The notes beneath the pieces were generated by a model that saw only the letters and a list, made by a program, of their open reading frames with translations, was not told the DNA's origin and did no database searches. 64,000 bases of DNA from JBDIAG01 sp963835085 (GTDB lineage Bacteria > Actinomycetota > Actinomycetes > Actinomycetales > CAWJMD01): the NCBI GenBank assembly GCA_963835085.1, contig CAWIED010000001.1, forward strand, positions 1,798,001 to 1,862,000. Direction: 5' to 3'. Shown one piece after another: positions 28,884 through 36,391 of this stretch. Made by a program: the position numbers and the translations under genes. How positions within the stretch are numbered: the stretch's first letter is position 1; each line of letters starts with the position of its first letter.

Positions 28884-29540
28884 TCAGTCAGTCGACTTAC
28901 GACTCTCAAGGATCTGATCTACCAGACCGTACTCCAGTGCCTGCTGCGCAGTCAGGATCTTGTCGCGCTCGATGTCGGTGCGAACCTCGTCGACGGAGCG
29001 CTTGGAGTGCTTGGCGATGGTTTCCTCGAGCCAGGTGCGCATGCGCAGCGCCTCGTTGGCGTGGATCTCGATGTCGGAGGCCTGGGCGTAAGTGCCCTGG
29101 CCGCCGAGGGCCGGCTGGTGGATGAGCACCCGCGCGTTGGGCAGCGCCAGCCGCTTGCCCGGAGTGCCTGCGGCGAGCAGCACGGCAGCCGCCGAGGCAG
29201 CCTGGCCGAGGCACACCGTCTGCACCTGGGAGCGGATGTACTGCATGGTGTCGTAGATGGCCGTGAGCGCCGTGAAGGAGCCGCCCGGGGAGTTGATGTA
29301 CATGATGATGTCGCGGTCGGGATCCTGGCTTTCCAGCACGAGCAGCTGGGCCATGATGTCGTCGGCCGAGGCATCGTCGACCTGCACACCGAGGAAGATG
29401 ATGCGGTCTTCGAAGAGCTTGGTGTAGGGGTCTTGCCGCTTGAAGCCGTAGGCCGTGCGCTCTTCGAACTGAGGCAGGATGTAGCGGCTCGAAGGCACCT
29501 GCAGACCGCCGTGCGACTCGAACCTAGGGGTGTTGATCAT
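28884..29540 (-). CDS. clpP2: ATP-dependent Clp protease proteolytic subunit ClpP2
   Basis: 218 residues. Catalytic triad Ser116 in LGQAASAAAV, His141 in VLIHQPALGG and Asp189 in RTDIERDK. The N-terminus (SSRYILPQFEERTAYG) matches the ClpP2 type. In actinobacteria ClpP1 and ClpP2 heptamers form one mixed tetradecamer that degrades proteins delivered by ClpX or ClpC. ATG 29540 has AGGAGAG 9 bases upstream. Lies 27 bases after clpP1. Confidence 0.96.
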   Translation of the reverse strand: MINTPRFESHGGLQVPSSRYILPQFEERTAYGFKRQDPYTKLFEDRIIFLGVQVDDASADDIMAQLLVLESQDPDRDIIMYINSPGGSFTALTAIYDTMQYIRSQVQTVCLGQAASAAAVLLAAGTPGKRLALPNARVLIHQPALGGQGTYAQASDIEIHANEALRMRTWLEETIAKHSKRSVDEVRTDIERDKILTAQQALEYGLVDQILESRKSTD

Positions 29541-29567
29541 CGTGAGGTCTCTCCTGGTCTCAGGTCG

Positions 29568-30218
29568 TCAGGCGTCGGTTCCGCCGCCACCGGCGACGTC
29601 AGCTGCGTTGAGCACGACGTGGTCGATGAAGCCGTATTCCTTGGCTTCGTCGGCCGTGAACCAACGGTCGCGGTCGTTGTCTTTCGAGATCTGCTCGACG
29701 GTCTGGCCCGTCTGCTGAGCCGTCAGCCCCGTGAGGGTGCGCTTCATGCTGTTGATGAGCTCGGCCTGGATGCGGATGTCGGTGACCGTGCCGCCGAAGC
29801 CACCCGACGGCTGGTGCATCATCACCCGAGCGTGCGGTGTGGCGTAACGCTTGCCCTTGGCCCCCGAGGAGAGCAGGAACTGCCCCATCGAGGCGGCCAG
29901 GCCCATGGCCACGGTGGCCACGTCGGGCTGCACGAATTGCATCGTGTCGTAGATGGCCATGCCCGCGGTGACCGAACCGCCGGGCGAGTTGATGTAGAGC
30001 CAGATGTCTTTCTCAGGGTCTTCTGCCGCTAGCAGCAGCATCTGCGCACAGATGGCGTTCGCGTTGTCGTCGCGGACGTCTGAGCCCAGCCAGATGATCC
30101 GCTCGCGCAGCAGGCGCTGATAGATGTGGTCGTCGAGGCCCATCGGGCCGGACGGGCCCCGACCGACGACCTCGCCAGAGGCGCCCACCGACAGGCCGGC
30201 GCTGTTCTTCTCGCTCAC
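29568..30218 (-). CDS. clpP1: ATP-dependent Clp protease proteolytic subunit ClpP1
   Basis: 216 residues. Triad Ser110 (GLAASMGQF), His135 (VMMHQPSGG) and Asp180 (ISKDNDRDRW). The DHIYQRLLRERIIWLGSDV start matches ClpP1. GTG 30218 has GGAGG about 10 bases upstream; the frame to 30380 runs through the promoter region. The N-terminal 25 residues (up to GPSGPMGLDD) are longer than in mycobacterial ClpP1 and look like a propeptide removed on maturation. A ClgR-like site lies 165 bases upstream. Confidence 0.96.
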   Translation of the reverse strand: MSEKNSAGLSVGASGEVVGRGPSGPMGLDDHIYQRLLRERIIWLGSDVRDDNANAICAQMLLLAAEDPEKDIWLYINSPGGSVTAGMAIYDTMQFVQPDVATVAMGLAASMGQFLLSSGAKGKRYATPHARVMMHQPSGGFGGTVTDIRIQAELINSMKRTLTGLTAQQTGQTVEQISKDNDRDRWFTADEAKEYGFIDHVVLNAADVAGGGGTDA

Positions 30219-30337
30219 GTGGATGTGCCTCCGTATCGTTCGACGCCCCGGCGTGGTGCGGTGAGGTCGGCGTGGGCCCCGAGCCCCGCACCGACTGTCG
30301 ACCGACGCCAGCCAAGGCGTCACTTTCGATTGCAGCG

Positions 30338-30397
30338 ACCCTAACGCGGGGCACCGACGGCGCACTCCCGCATTCGCCAAGTGTTCGCTGTGGGCGC
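30338..30397 (-). promoter_or_regulatory. clpP1P2 promoter with ClgR-like activator box
   Basis: On the minus strand GCGCCCACAGCGAAC (30397-30383) fits the published ClgR consensus WCGCYNANRGCGWWS at all but one position. TAGGGT (30343-30338), a TANNNT -10, follows 39 bases later, placing the box just upstream of the -35 region as expected for an activator. ClgR is known to activate clpP1P2 in corynebacteria, mycobacteria and streptomycetes. No clgR gene is in this window. Confidence 0.6.
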
Positions 30398-30496
30398 AGG
30401 CAGGCTCGGCCTGACGCTGGGCTGGAGGGCAAGGACAGGGGCCACATGAGCTTTCCGCCCGAGAGAGCCAGCCGCCATCGCCACCTCGCCACGATC

Positions 30497-30577
30497 ACGC
30501 GTCCACTTGTCACGTTCTTCGCCCATCCGTCGCCACCTTGGTGACACCCCGATGAACAACGTGACAGTCCGACGACC
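30497..30577 (+). repeat. Inverted-repeat element family C, copy 1
   Basis: 81 bases with imperfect 13-bp arms ttgtcacgttctt / aacaacgtgacag. It is clearly homologous over its whole length to 46672-46752. It lies in the 426-base gap between clpP1 and the aldolase gene, which otherwise holds only the clp promoter. Confidence 0.8.
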
Positions 30578-30644
30578 TGGGGCTGGGCCGGGCTTGGACG
30601 GCCTGAGCTGGACGGTGCAGCCGGGCGGGTGCTTGGCTGCCTCG

Positions 30645-31424
30645 ATGAGCTCGCAGCAGGCCAGTCCCGACAAACAGCTCGCGGTTCTACTCGACGAGCT
30701 GATCGACGCCGGACGGACGGTGGTTCGGGCCGGGCTGGTGCAGGCCTCCGGCGGCAACCTATCGGTACGGGTGCCGGGCACCGACGCCTTCGCCGTGACC
30801 CGCACCGGCACTTGGCTCGACCGGTTGACGCCCATGGACTTCCAGCTCCTGGGCCTCGACGGGGGCGACCGGGGCCCGGCCGTCGGCGCCCCCGTCGAGC
30901 AGACAACTCACCAGCAGACAACCGGCCAGCAGACAACCGGCCAGCAGGCACGCGACCAGCAGGCAACCAAGGCCGGCCTGGCCGGCGGAGCCGGTGGGGC
31001 GCAGCCGCGGAGAGCCTCCGTGGAATGGAGATTGCATCAGCAGACCTACCTGCGCCGCCCGGACGTGGGGGCCGTGGTGCACCTGCATCCCCAACACGTG
31101 CTGCTGGTGGACATGCTGGGCCACCCGATTCGCCGCACCACCCTCGACCACGCCTTCTACCTGGGATCGGTGGCGCGAGTTGCCTTCTCCCCCGCCGGTT
31201 CTCAGGAGCTCGCCACTGCGGCAGCCGAAGCCGTCGCCGACGGATGCAACGCGGTCGTCCTGGCCCACCACGGATGCTCGACGGTGGCTGACACCGTGGA
31301 GATGGCACTGCGCAGGGCCCTGAACCTGGAGGAGGCCGCCGCGATGACCTACCGGCTGTTGATGGCGGGCGACACGTCCACGACCTTTCCGATGGAGTTC
31401 GCACACCGGATCATCGAAGCCTGA
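30645..31424 (+). CDS. Class II aldolase/adducin family protein (MtnB- or Ald2-like)
   Basis: 259 residues. Zinc ligands are seen in VVHLHPQHVLL (HxH) and the later AHHGCSTV; the sugar-phosphate site SGGNLSVRVPG and the DHAFYLGSV stretch also fit. Related enzymes dehydrate methylthioribulose-1-phosphate (MtnB) or split 5-deoxyribulose/methylthioribulose-1-phosphate into dihydroxyacetone phosphate and an aldehyde (Ald2). It converges on mtnA, whose product makes such substrates. Between residues about 84 and 115 it carries a low-complexity Gln/Thr insertion (QQTTGQQTTGQQ) made of a 15-bp tandem repeat. ATG 30645 is chosen; the frame to 30507 runs into repeat C. Confidence 0.78.
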   Translation: MSSQQASPDKQLAVLLDELIDAGRTVVRAGLVQASGGNLSVRVPGTDAFAVTRTGTWLDRLTPMDFQLLGLDGGDRGPAVGAPVEQTTHQQTTGQQTTGQQARDQQATKAGLAGGAGGAQPRRASVEWRLHQQTYLRRPDVGAVVHLHPQHVLLVDMLGHPIRRTTLDHAFYLGSVARVAFSPAGSQELATAAAEAVADGCNAVVLAHHGCSTVADTVEMALRRALNLEEAAAMTYRLLMAGDTSTTFPMEFAHRIIEA

Positions 31425-31464
31425 GCCGGGCCGTCAGCCCCGCCTCGTCAGCACACGTCTTGCC

Positions 31465-31554
31465 GGCACAAGCCTTGCCCGCGCGGGTCTTTCTGGGGAC
31501 GTGATCGTCTGGGACGCCGGCACCTGGCACAAGCCTTGCCGGCGCGGGTCTTTC
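31465..31554. repeat. Two 29-bp direct repeats with terminator-like palindromes
   Basis: ggcacaagccttgcc-gcgcgggtctttc occurs at 31465-31493 and 31526-31554 with one mismatch. Copy 1 contains cccgcgcggg, a self-complementary run followed by tcttt. They fill the gap between the convergent aldolase and mtnA genes; copy 2 overlaps the mtnA stop codon. Probably a transcription end for the aldolase. Confidence 0.65.
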
Positions 31555-32584
31555 AGCACCCGGCGATGGCACGCACGTCGTCGCCCTCGGCAGGCTCGGC
31601 GACGCCGCGCTCGGTGACGATCGCACTCACCAGGCGCGCGGGAGTGACGTCGAAGGCCGGGTTGAAGCCTTGGGACGTCTTCGGGGCCAGCCTTGTGCCG
31701 GCCATGACCGTGACCTCGTCCGGGTCGCGCTGCTCGATGCGGATCCCAGCGCCGTCAGCCACGCTCAGATCGAGCGTCGAGCAGGGCGCCGCCACCAGCA
31801 GCGGCACACCCGCCTCGCGACAAGCCAGGGCCACTCCGAGCGTGCCGATCTTGTTGGCGGTATCGCCGTTGGCGGCGATCCGGTCGGCACCCACGACAGC
31901 ACAGTCCACGAGCCCACCCATGATCGTGGACGCGGCCGCACTGTCCGCCTGCACGAGGTGCGCAATGCCCTCGTGCGCCAGTTCGAAGGCCGTCAACCGT
32001 GAGCCCTGCAGCAGGGGACGCGTTTCATCGACGTAAACCAACTCGACCGCCTGCCGCGCGTGCAGCTCGCGGATCACCCCGAGCGCGGTGCCCCACCCCG
32101 AGGTGGCCAACGAGCCCGCGTTGCAGTGGGTGAGCACCCGGAGCGGTCGGCGTGCGCAGTGCGCCAGCAACCAGTCGGCACCCCGCCGGGAGAGCTCACG
32201 ATTGGCCGCCTCGCCGTCGGCCATGAGCCGGCGTGCGGCGGCCAGCACCGCGGCGCGTCCGGATGGGACGAGCGCCTGCAGCTGTTGGATCGCCCAGGCC
32301 AGGTTCACAGCTGTGGGACGCGCCTGCCGCACCCGCTCGATCGCCTGGTCGATCTCGTCCCGACTCCAGCCGAGCCGCGCGCCCTCGTCGAGGGCGATCA
32401 CTACGCCGAAAGCACCAGCCACACCCAGCGCCGGGGCGCCTCTGACGGCCAGCTCCTGCATGGCCCGGATCAGCTCGGCAGTGCTTCCGACCCGCCGATA
32501 CGACGCGACGGCCGGCAGCTGCGTCTGATCCAGAAGCAGCAGCTCGGCCGTCGTGTCGTCCCAGGCGATGGGCGTCAGGCTCAT
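31553..32584 (-). CDS. mtnA: S-methyl-5-thioribose-1-phosphate isomerase
   Basis: 343 residues. LAVRGAPALGVAGAFG, the catalytic Cys154 in LTHCNAGSLATSGWG, catalytic Asp234 in GADRIAANGDTANKIGT, and NPAFDVTPARLVSAIVTERG are the MtnA signature blocks. It converts methylthioribose-1-phosphate (or 5-deoxyribose-1-phosphate) to the ribulose form. It begins 2 bases after the tig stop on the same strand, so it is transcribed with trigger factor; this position between tig and clpP is unusual. The C-terminal aldolase partner lies convergently downstream. Confidence 0.93.
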   Translation of the reverse strand: MSLTPIAWDDTTAELLLLDQTQLPAVASYRRVGSTAELIRAMQELAVRGAPALGVAGAFGVVIALDEGARLGWSRDEIDQAIERVRQARPTAVNLAWAIQQLQALVPSGRAAVLAAARRLMADGEAANRELSRRGADWLLAHCARRPLRVLTHCNAGSLATSGWGTALGVIRELHARQAVELVYVDETRPLLQGSRLTAFELAHEGIAHLVQADSAAASTIMGGLVDCAVVGADRIAANGDTANKIGTLGVALACREAGVPLLVAAPCSTLDLSVADGAGIRIEQRDPDEVTVMAGTRLAPKTSQGFNPAFDVTPARLVSAIVTERGVAEPAEGDDVRAIAGC

Positions 32585-32586
32585 GC

Positions 32587-34044
32587 TCAGTCTTGCGTGT
32601 CGGCCTTGCCTTCGGCCTCTGCGGCGATCTCGTCAGCGGCCGGAGCCTCGGCACCGTCGGTCTCAACCTCATCAGTCTCGACAACGTCAGCCTCGACCTC
32701 GTCAGCCGCGACCTCATCGGCGGCGACGTCCTCGCCGGCCGACTCGTCCTCGTCGAGGTCGTCGGCACCGATGGGCCGCGGAAGCAGCTCGTCGATGGTG
32801 GTGACGTTGCCGTCGGCGTCGGTGATGGTGGCGGCCTCGAGCACCGCGGCCAGACCCTTGCGACGCCGGATCTCCGACATCATGGCCGGCATCTGGCCGG
32901 CAGAGGCAACCTGGTTGGCGAACTCCTGCGGGCTGATCTGGTATGCCTGGGCCTGCTGCACGAGGTACTCGATCAGCTCGTTCTGCTCCACCGTGACGTC
33001 TTCGGCGTCGGCAACCGCGTCGAGCACGAGCTGGGTGCGAAGTGCCTGCGAGACCTCCTCGGTCACTTCACCGCGGTGCTCTTCGTCATCGAGGCGGTCT
33101 TCACCTTCGAGGTGCGCGTGCACCTCGGCCTCCACGACCTTCTCCGGTACCGGCACGTCGCAAGCCTCCAGGAGAGCCTCGAGCACCTTGTCACGAGCGC
33201 CGAGGCCGACCTGGAAACGCTTCTGCGACTCCGACTGACGGCGCAAGTCGTCGCGCAGTTCGGCGATGGTCTCGAACTCCGAAGCAAGTTCGGCGAACTC
33301 GTCGTCGGCCTCGGGCAGCTCCCGCTCCTTGACGGCGGTGACCTTGACCGTAATCAGCGAGGTCTCGCCGGCGCGCTCACCGCCGGCCAGCGCCGCCTCG
33401 AACGTGGTCTCCTCCCCGGCCGACAGGCCGATGAGGGCCTCGTCGAGGCCGTCGAGCATCTGCCGGGAGCCCACCTGATAGCTCAGGCCGGTGGCGGAGT
33501 CGATCTCCTCCTCGCCGATGCGGGCGGCCAGGTCCATCGACACGAAGTCGCCGTCGGCGGCCGGCCGATCGACGCCCACCAGCGTGCCGAAACGCTCCCG
33601 CAGGTCGTCGAGGCGCGCCTGGACGTCGTCGTCGGTGACCTCGAACGAGTCGAGCTGCACGGTGAGGCTCGAGTACTCCGGCAGCGTGATCTGCGGACGG
33701 ACGTCGACCTCGGCAGTGAACTTGAGGTCGCCGCCCTTGGCCGGGTCGGGCACGTCCGTGATCTCGAGGTCAGGCTGACCGAGTGGCTTGAGGTCTCCCT
33801 CCTCCACGGCCTTGCCATAGAGGTCGGGCAGTGCGTCGTTGATGGCCTCCTGCAACACGGCGCCACGGCCCACGCGGGAGTCGATGATGCGGGCAGGCAC
33901 CTTGCCCTTGCGGAACCCGGGAATCGAGACCTGCTGGCCGATGGAGCGGTAGGCCGCATCCATGTTCGGCTTGAGTTCCTCGAAGGGCACTTCGACGGTC
34001 AGCTTCACTCGGGTTGGGCTGAGGGTCTCAACCTCGCTCTTCAC
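32587..34044 (-). CDS. tig: Trigger factor
   Basis: 485 residues: ribosome-binding N-domain with the GFRKGKVPARII signature (residues about 44-55), PPIase domain (GDFVSMDLAARIGEEEI), and C-terminal chaperone arms. The last 50 residues are an acidic tail with repeats (VETDEVETD, AADEVAADE). It holds nascent chains at the ribosome exit. GTG 34044 (VKSEVETLSPTRVKLTVEVP) has GGAG 7 bases upstream; the frame to 34368 overlaps tRNA-Pro and is not used. Normally followed by clpP1P2X in actinobacteria; here mtnA and the aldolase come between. Confidence 0.95.
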   Translation of the reverse strand: MKSEVETLSPTRVKLTVEVPFEELKPNMDAAYRSIGQQVSIPGFRKGKVPARIIDSRVGRGAVLQEAINDALPDLYGKAVEEGDLKPLGQPDLEITDVPDPAKGGDLKFTAEVDVRPQITLPEYSSLTVQLDSFEVTDDDVQARLDDLRERFGTLVGVDRPAADGDFVSMDLAARIGEEEIDSATGLSYQVGSRQMLDGLDEALIGLSAGEETTFEAALAGGERAGETSLITVKVTAVKERELPEADDEFAELASEFETIAELRDDLRRQSESQKRFQVGLGARDKVLEALLEACDVPVPEKVVEAEVHAHLEGEDRLDDEEHRGEVTEEVSQALRTQLVLDAVADAEDVTVEQNELIEYLVQQAQAYQISPQEFANQVASAGQMPAMMSEIRRRKGLAAVLEAATITDADGNVTTIDELLPRPIGADDLDEDESAGEDVAADEVAADEVEADVVETDEVETDGAEAPAADEIAAEAEGKADTQD

Positions 34045-34262
34045 GCACTGCTCCAATGATTTGCGACTGATGGTGATTCGCGACCGCTGGGCATCGAGGT
34101 GATCCGATCGGACCCGATTCGATGCCGGGTGGCGCAGGGCAGGCCCAGTAGCCACGATCGACAGGACAACAGCCGCCCATCCTAGCCCGGTGCGCGACCC
34201 GGCTCGAACCTCGGGACGATAGAAAGCTCGGCCAAGCTCGACGCAGTCGGGCTGATTCAAGC

Positions 34263-34296
34263 ATCGGCACGCCCCCAGATGTGGGGGTGTGCCGAT
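34263..34296 (-). terminator. Terminator of tRNA-Pro
   Basis: atcggcacgcccccag / gtgggggtgtgccgat form a stem of about 16 bp with two non-Watson-Crick positions and a 2-base gap, starting 5 bases past the tRNA 3' end. Confidence 0.75.
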
Positions 34297-34301
34297 TCTG
34301 T

Positions 34302-34374
34302 CGGGGTACCCGGATTCGAACCGGGGGCCTTCCGCTCCCAAAGCGGACGCGCTACCAAGCTGCGCCACACCCCG
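34302..34374 (-). tRNA. tRNA-Pro(UGG)
   Basis: 73 bases forming a full cloverleaf on the minus strand: acceptor CGGGGTG / TACCCCG, D arm GCGC-AGCTTGGTA-GCGC, anticodon stem TCCGC / GCGGA with loop TTTGGGA (anticodon TGG), T arm CCCGG-TTCGAAT-CCGGG. CCA is not encoded. Confidence 0.97.
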
Positions 34375-34763
34375 TTGCCGACGAACTCACGCCACGTCGA
34401 GACGACACCGCCTCGACGACAACGCAGGCAAGACAACACTGTCACGATCACAATCGAACTCGGTCGCCGATATCCCACAGCTCTCGGCGAGTCGTGCACC
34501 GCGAATCAGGACATCGTGCGTCAGGCGATTCTTGCCAGCGCTCAGCCTATACCTCCTTGCCCGGCCAGCATCCTGGCCTTCTCCGGGGCCGCCGCATGCA
34601 CGCGGGAACCGTTGGGCCGGCAGATTCTTCGCCGCGACGCGTAAAGAGCGACACCGGGCAGGGTGCGGCCGAACACTTTCGCGCAGTTGGCACCATCCAA
34701 CGACCTAGCACTCGCACCAGACCTCTCAGTACTGCCACGTTTCTGGTTGGAGGGTAGCGACGC
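34375..34763. other. Intergenic stretch without a gene
   Basis: The 525-base gap between tRNA-Pro and the CapA-like gene contains family A copy 2 near its right end and, at 34696, caacgacctagc, the last 12 bases shared with repeat family C. No reading frame here has protein-like sequence or a ribosome site, and no convincing tRNA promoter was found. Confidence 0.5.
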
Positions 34764-34800
34764 CCATGACGGTGCCCCACCTGGCGGGGCATCGTCACAG
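34764..34800. repeat. Palindromic element family A, copy 2
   Basis: ccatgacggtgcccc, loop acctggc, ggggcatcgtcacag: the same 15+7+15 layout as copies 1 and 3, with paired changes on both arms (ggt / atc), and the same trailing gtgccgaaa. It lies 99 bases past the stop of the CapA-like gene. Confidence 0.85.
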
Positions 34801-34899
34801 TGCCGAAAGCCCCCACCCATGGCTCCGTTAGAAATCGCCCATAACGCGTGGTTGCGCCAGACGCGCGCCGGCCGCCAGGACCCTTCAGGCCACGTTCAC

Positions 34900-36006
34900 C
34901 TAGCTCGCCGTGGCGGCCAACCCAGTGCAATCGCGGGCCTTGTTCCAGTCGGCCAACTCGCTCGTGGCCGCCACCCCCTCAGCCACGTGTGGCAGGCCGT
35001 CGGAGCCGATCAGCATCGGAGTCCAGTCGGCTTTGGTGGTGCGGCGCCCGTCCAGAGTCAGGGTTAGCACACCGGTAGAGATGGCGGGCTTGCCATTCGA
35101 AAGCCACCAGACGAAGTTGCCCAACCCGTAGTCGACGTAGGTCGTCCCACCGTCGGTCCAGCCTGCTCCCTGGAAGCGGTGGGCGTGCGAGCCCACCACC
35201 ACGTCGGCGCCGGCCGCCGCGAGTTCGCTGGCCAGGGACTTCTGATTCGTTGAAGGACAGGGCATCCGCTCGACGCCCCAATGCAGGAACACCACCACGA
35301 CGTCGGCCTGCGTACGCGCCGCACGCACGGCCTGGGTCAGCCGGGTGACGTCGCGCGCGGAGGCGACTCCCGGCTTGGTGGCGGTGGCAGACCAGGCCTG
35401 CATGGTGCGGTCATTGACCTGGGTGGCCCCGATGACGGCTACCTTGTGCCCCTTGGCGGTGAGCATGGCGGGGGCAAAGGCGGCATTTTCGTCGGGGCCG
35501 ATACCTATGACGGGGATCGGGCTCTTCGCCTGAGCGGCCAGAGAGTCGGCGAGCCCCTGAGCTCCGTAGTCGACCCCGTGGTTGTTGGCCATCGACACCG
35601 CGTCGATCCCGGCTTGCTGCAGGGCATTCAGGGCAGTGGCCGGCGCCCGGAAGTGGAACTGCTTGGGTTCGGGGGCGCCGCGGTCGGTGATCGCCGTCTC
35701 CAGGTTCAACACGGCCAGGTCGGCGTCCGCCAATGGCTTGAGCGCCGCAGCCATGGGCGCGGGATCGGCGGGATACTTCGCCGTGCGGCCGGTGAAGTGC
35801 ACATCGCCGGCCAGGGCCAGCGTGAACGTGCCACCCTTGCCGCCCCCAGCAGTGCTAGCGGTGCCTGAGGTGGCACCCGCGGCAGCCGATGCCGTCCGCG
35901 AACCCGACCCTGTGGACGAGGAACCGGCAGTGCCGGCGCAACTGGCCAGCATGAGCACTGCAGCGGCCGCAGCCACGCGCCAACAGATCGAGGGGGTGAG
36001 TCGCAC
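34900..36006 (-). CDS. CapA-family metallophosphatase-like lipoprotein
   Basis: 368 residues. N-terminal lipoprotein signal with lipobox LASC (Cys near residue 23), a Ser/Thr/Ala/Gly-rich linker to about residue 55, then a PGA_cap domain: TLALAGDVHFTG, LNLETAITDRG, MANNHGVDYG, VFLHWGVE, and GSHAHRFQG. These blocks carry the metal ligands of the CapA/calcineurin-like fold. CapA proteins act in poly-gamma-glutamate capsule export in Bacillus, but most stand-alone actinobacterial copies have no known role and no cap genes are nearby. Single gene. Confidence 0.9.
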   Translation of the reverse strand: MRLTPSICWRVAAAAAVLMLASCAGTAGSSSTGSGSRTASAAAGATSGTASTAGGGKGGTFTLALAGDVHFTGRTAKYPADPAPMAAALKPLADADLAVLNLETAITDRGAPEPKQFHFRAPATALNALQQAGIDAVSMANNHGVDYGAQGLADSLAAQAKSPIPVIGIGPDENAAFAPAMLTAKGHKVAVIGATQVNDRTMQAWSATATKPGVASARDVTRLTQAVRAARTQADVVVVFLHWGVERMPCPSTNQKSLASELAAAGADVVVGSHAHRFQGAGWTDGGTTYVDYGLGNFVWWLSNGKPAISTGVLTLTLDGRRTTKADWTPMLIGSDGLPHVAEGVAATSELADWNKARDCTGLAATAS

Positions 36007-36149
36007 GCAGCGCAGCGTAGATGGCCCCCGCGCGGCCAGCCCCGAAGGCGCGCCGCAGACCCGCTTAATCGGTCACACTGAGTTGGATCGGTACAGCAAC
36101 GTCTTCGATCCATGAGTCACGGTTCCGCTCGGGACAGCGGGTGGATCGA

Positions 36150-36166
36150 TGACGCAGCTTGCGTCA
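36150..36166 (-). terminator. Hairpin downstream of tRNA-Gly
   Basis: Perfect 7-bp stem tgacgca / tgcgtca with a 3-base loop, 17 bases past the tRNA-Gly 3' end on the minus strand. No T-tract. Confidence 0.5.
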
Positions 36167-36183
36167 GCGTTCTCACAGCATGG

Positions 36184-36254
36184 AGCGGGTGACGGGAATC
36201 GAACCCGCATGACCAGCTTGGAAGGCTGGGGCTCTACCATTGAGCTACACCCGC
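36184..36254 (-). tRNA. tRNA-Gly(UCC)
   Basis: 71 bases on the minus strand: acceptor GCGGGTG / CACCCGC with discriminator T, D arm GCTC-AATGGTA-GAGC, anticodon stem CCAGC / GCTGG with loop CTTCCAA (anticodon TCC), and T arm GCGGG-TTCGATT-CCCGT. CCA is not encoded. Confidence 0.97.
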
Positions 36255-36391
36255 GTGACCGTTTTGCGAACTCGTGAACTCTAGTCGCTCACGAACCTGC
36301 TCGCTCGTGAAATCCCACGAAAGCCCGCTCGTGATGCGGTCAGCCCGGCAAGGATAGACGCCAAGGGCGCCAATGGTCGAACCAGGTCCCC

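Noticed and set aside
30013..31404. Minus-strand open frame of 463 codons across the clpP1 promoter and aldolase
   Set aside because: Arg/Pro-rich, antisense to the aldolase, and crosses a repeat and a promoter.
34028..34368. Extended N-terminus of trigger factor
   Set aside because: It would run through tRNA-Pro and its terminator; GTG 34044 has a proper ribosome site and matches the family start.
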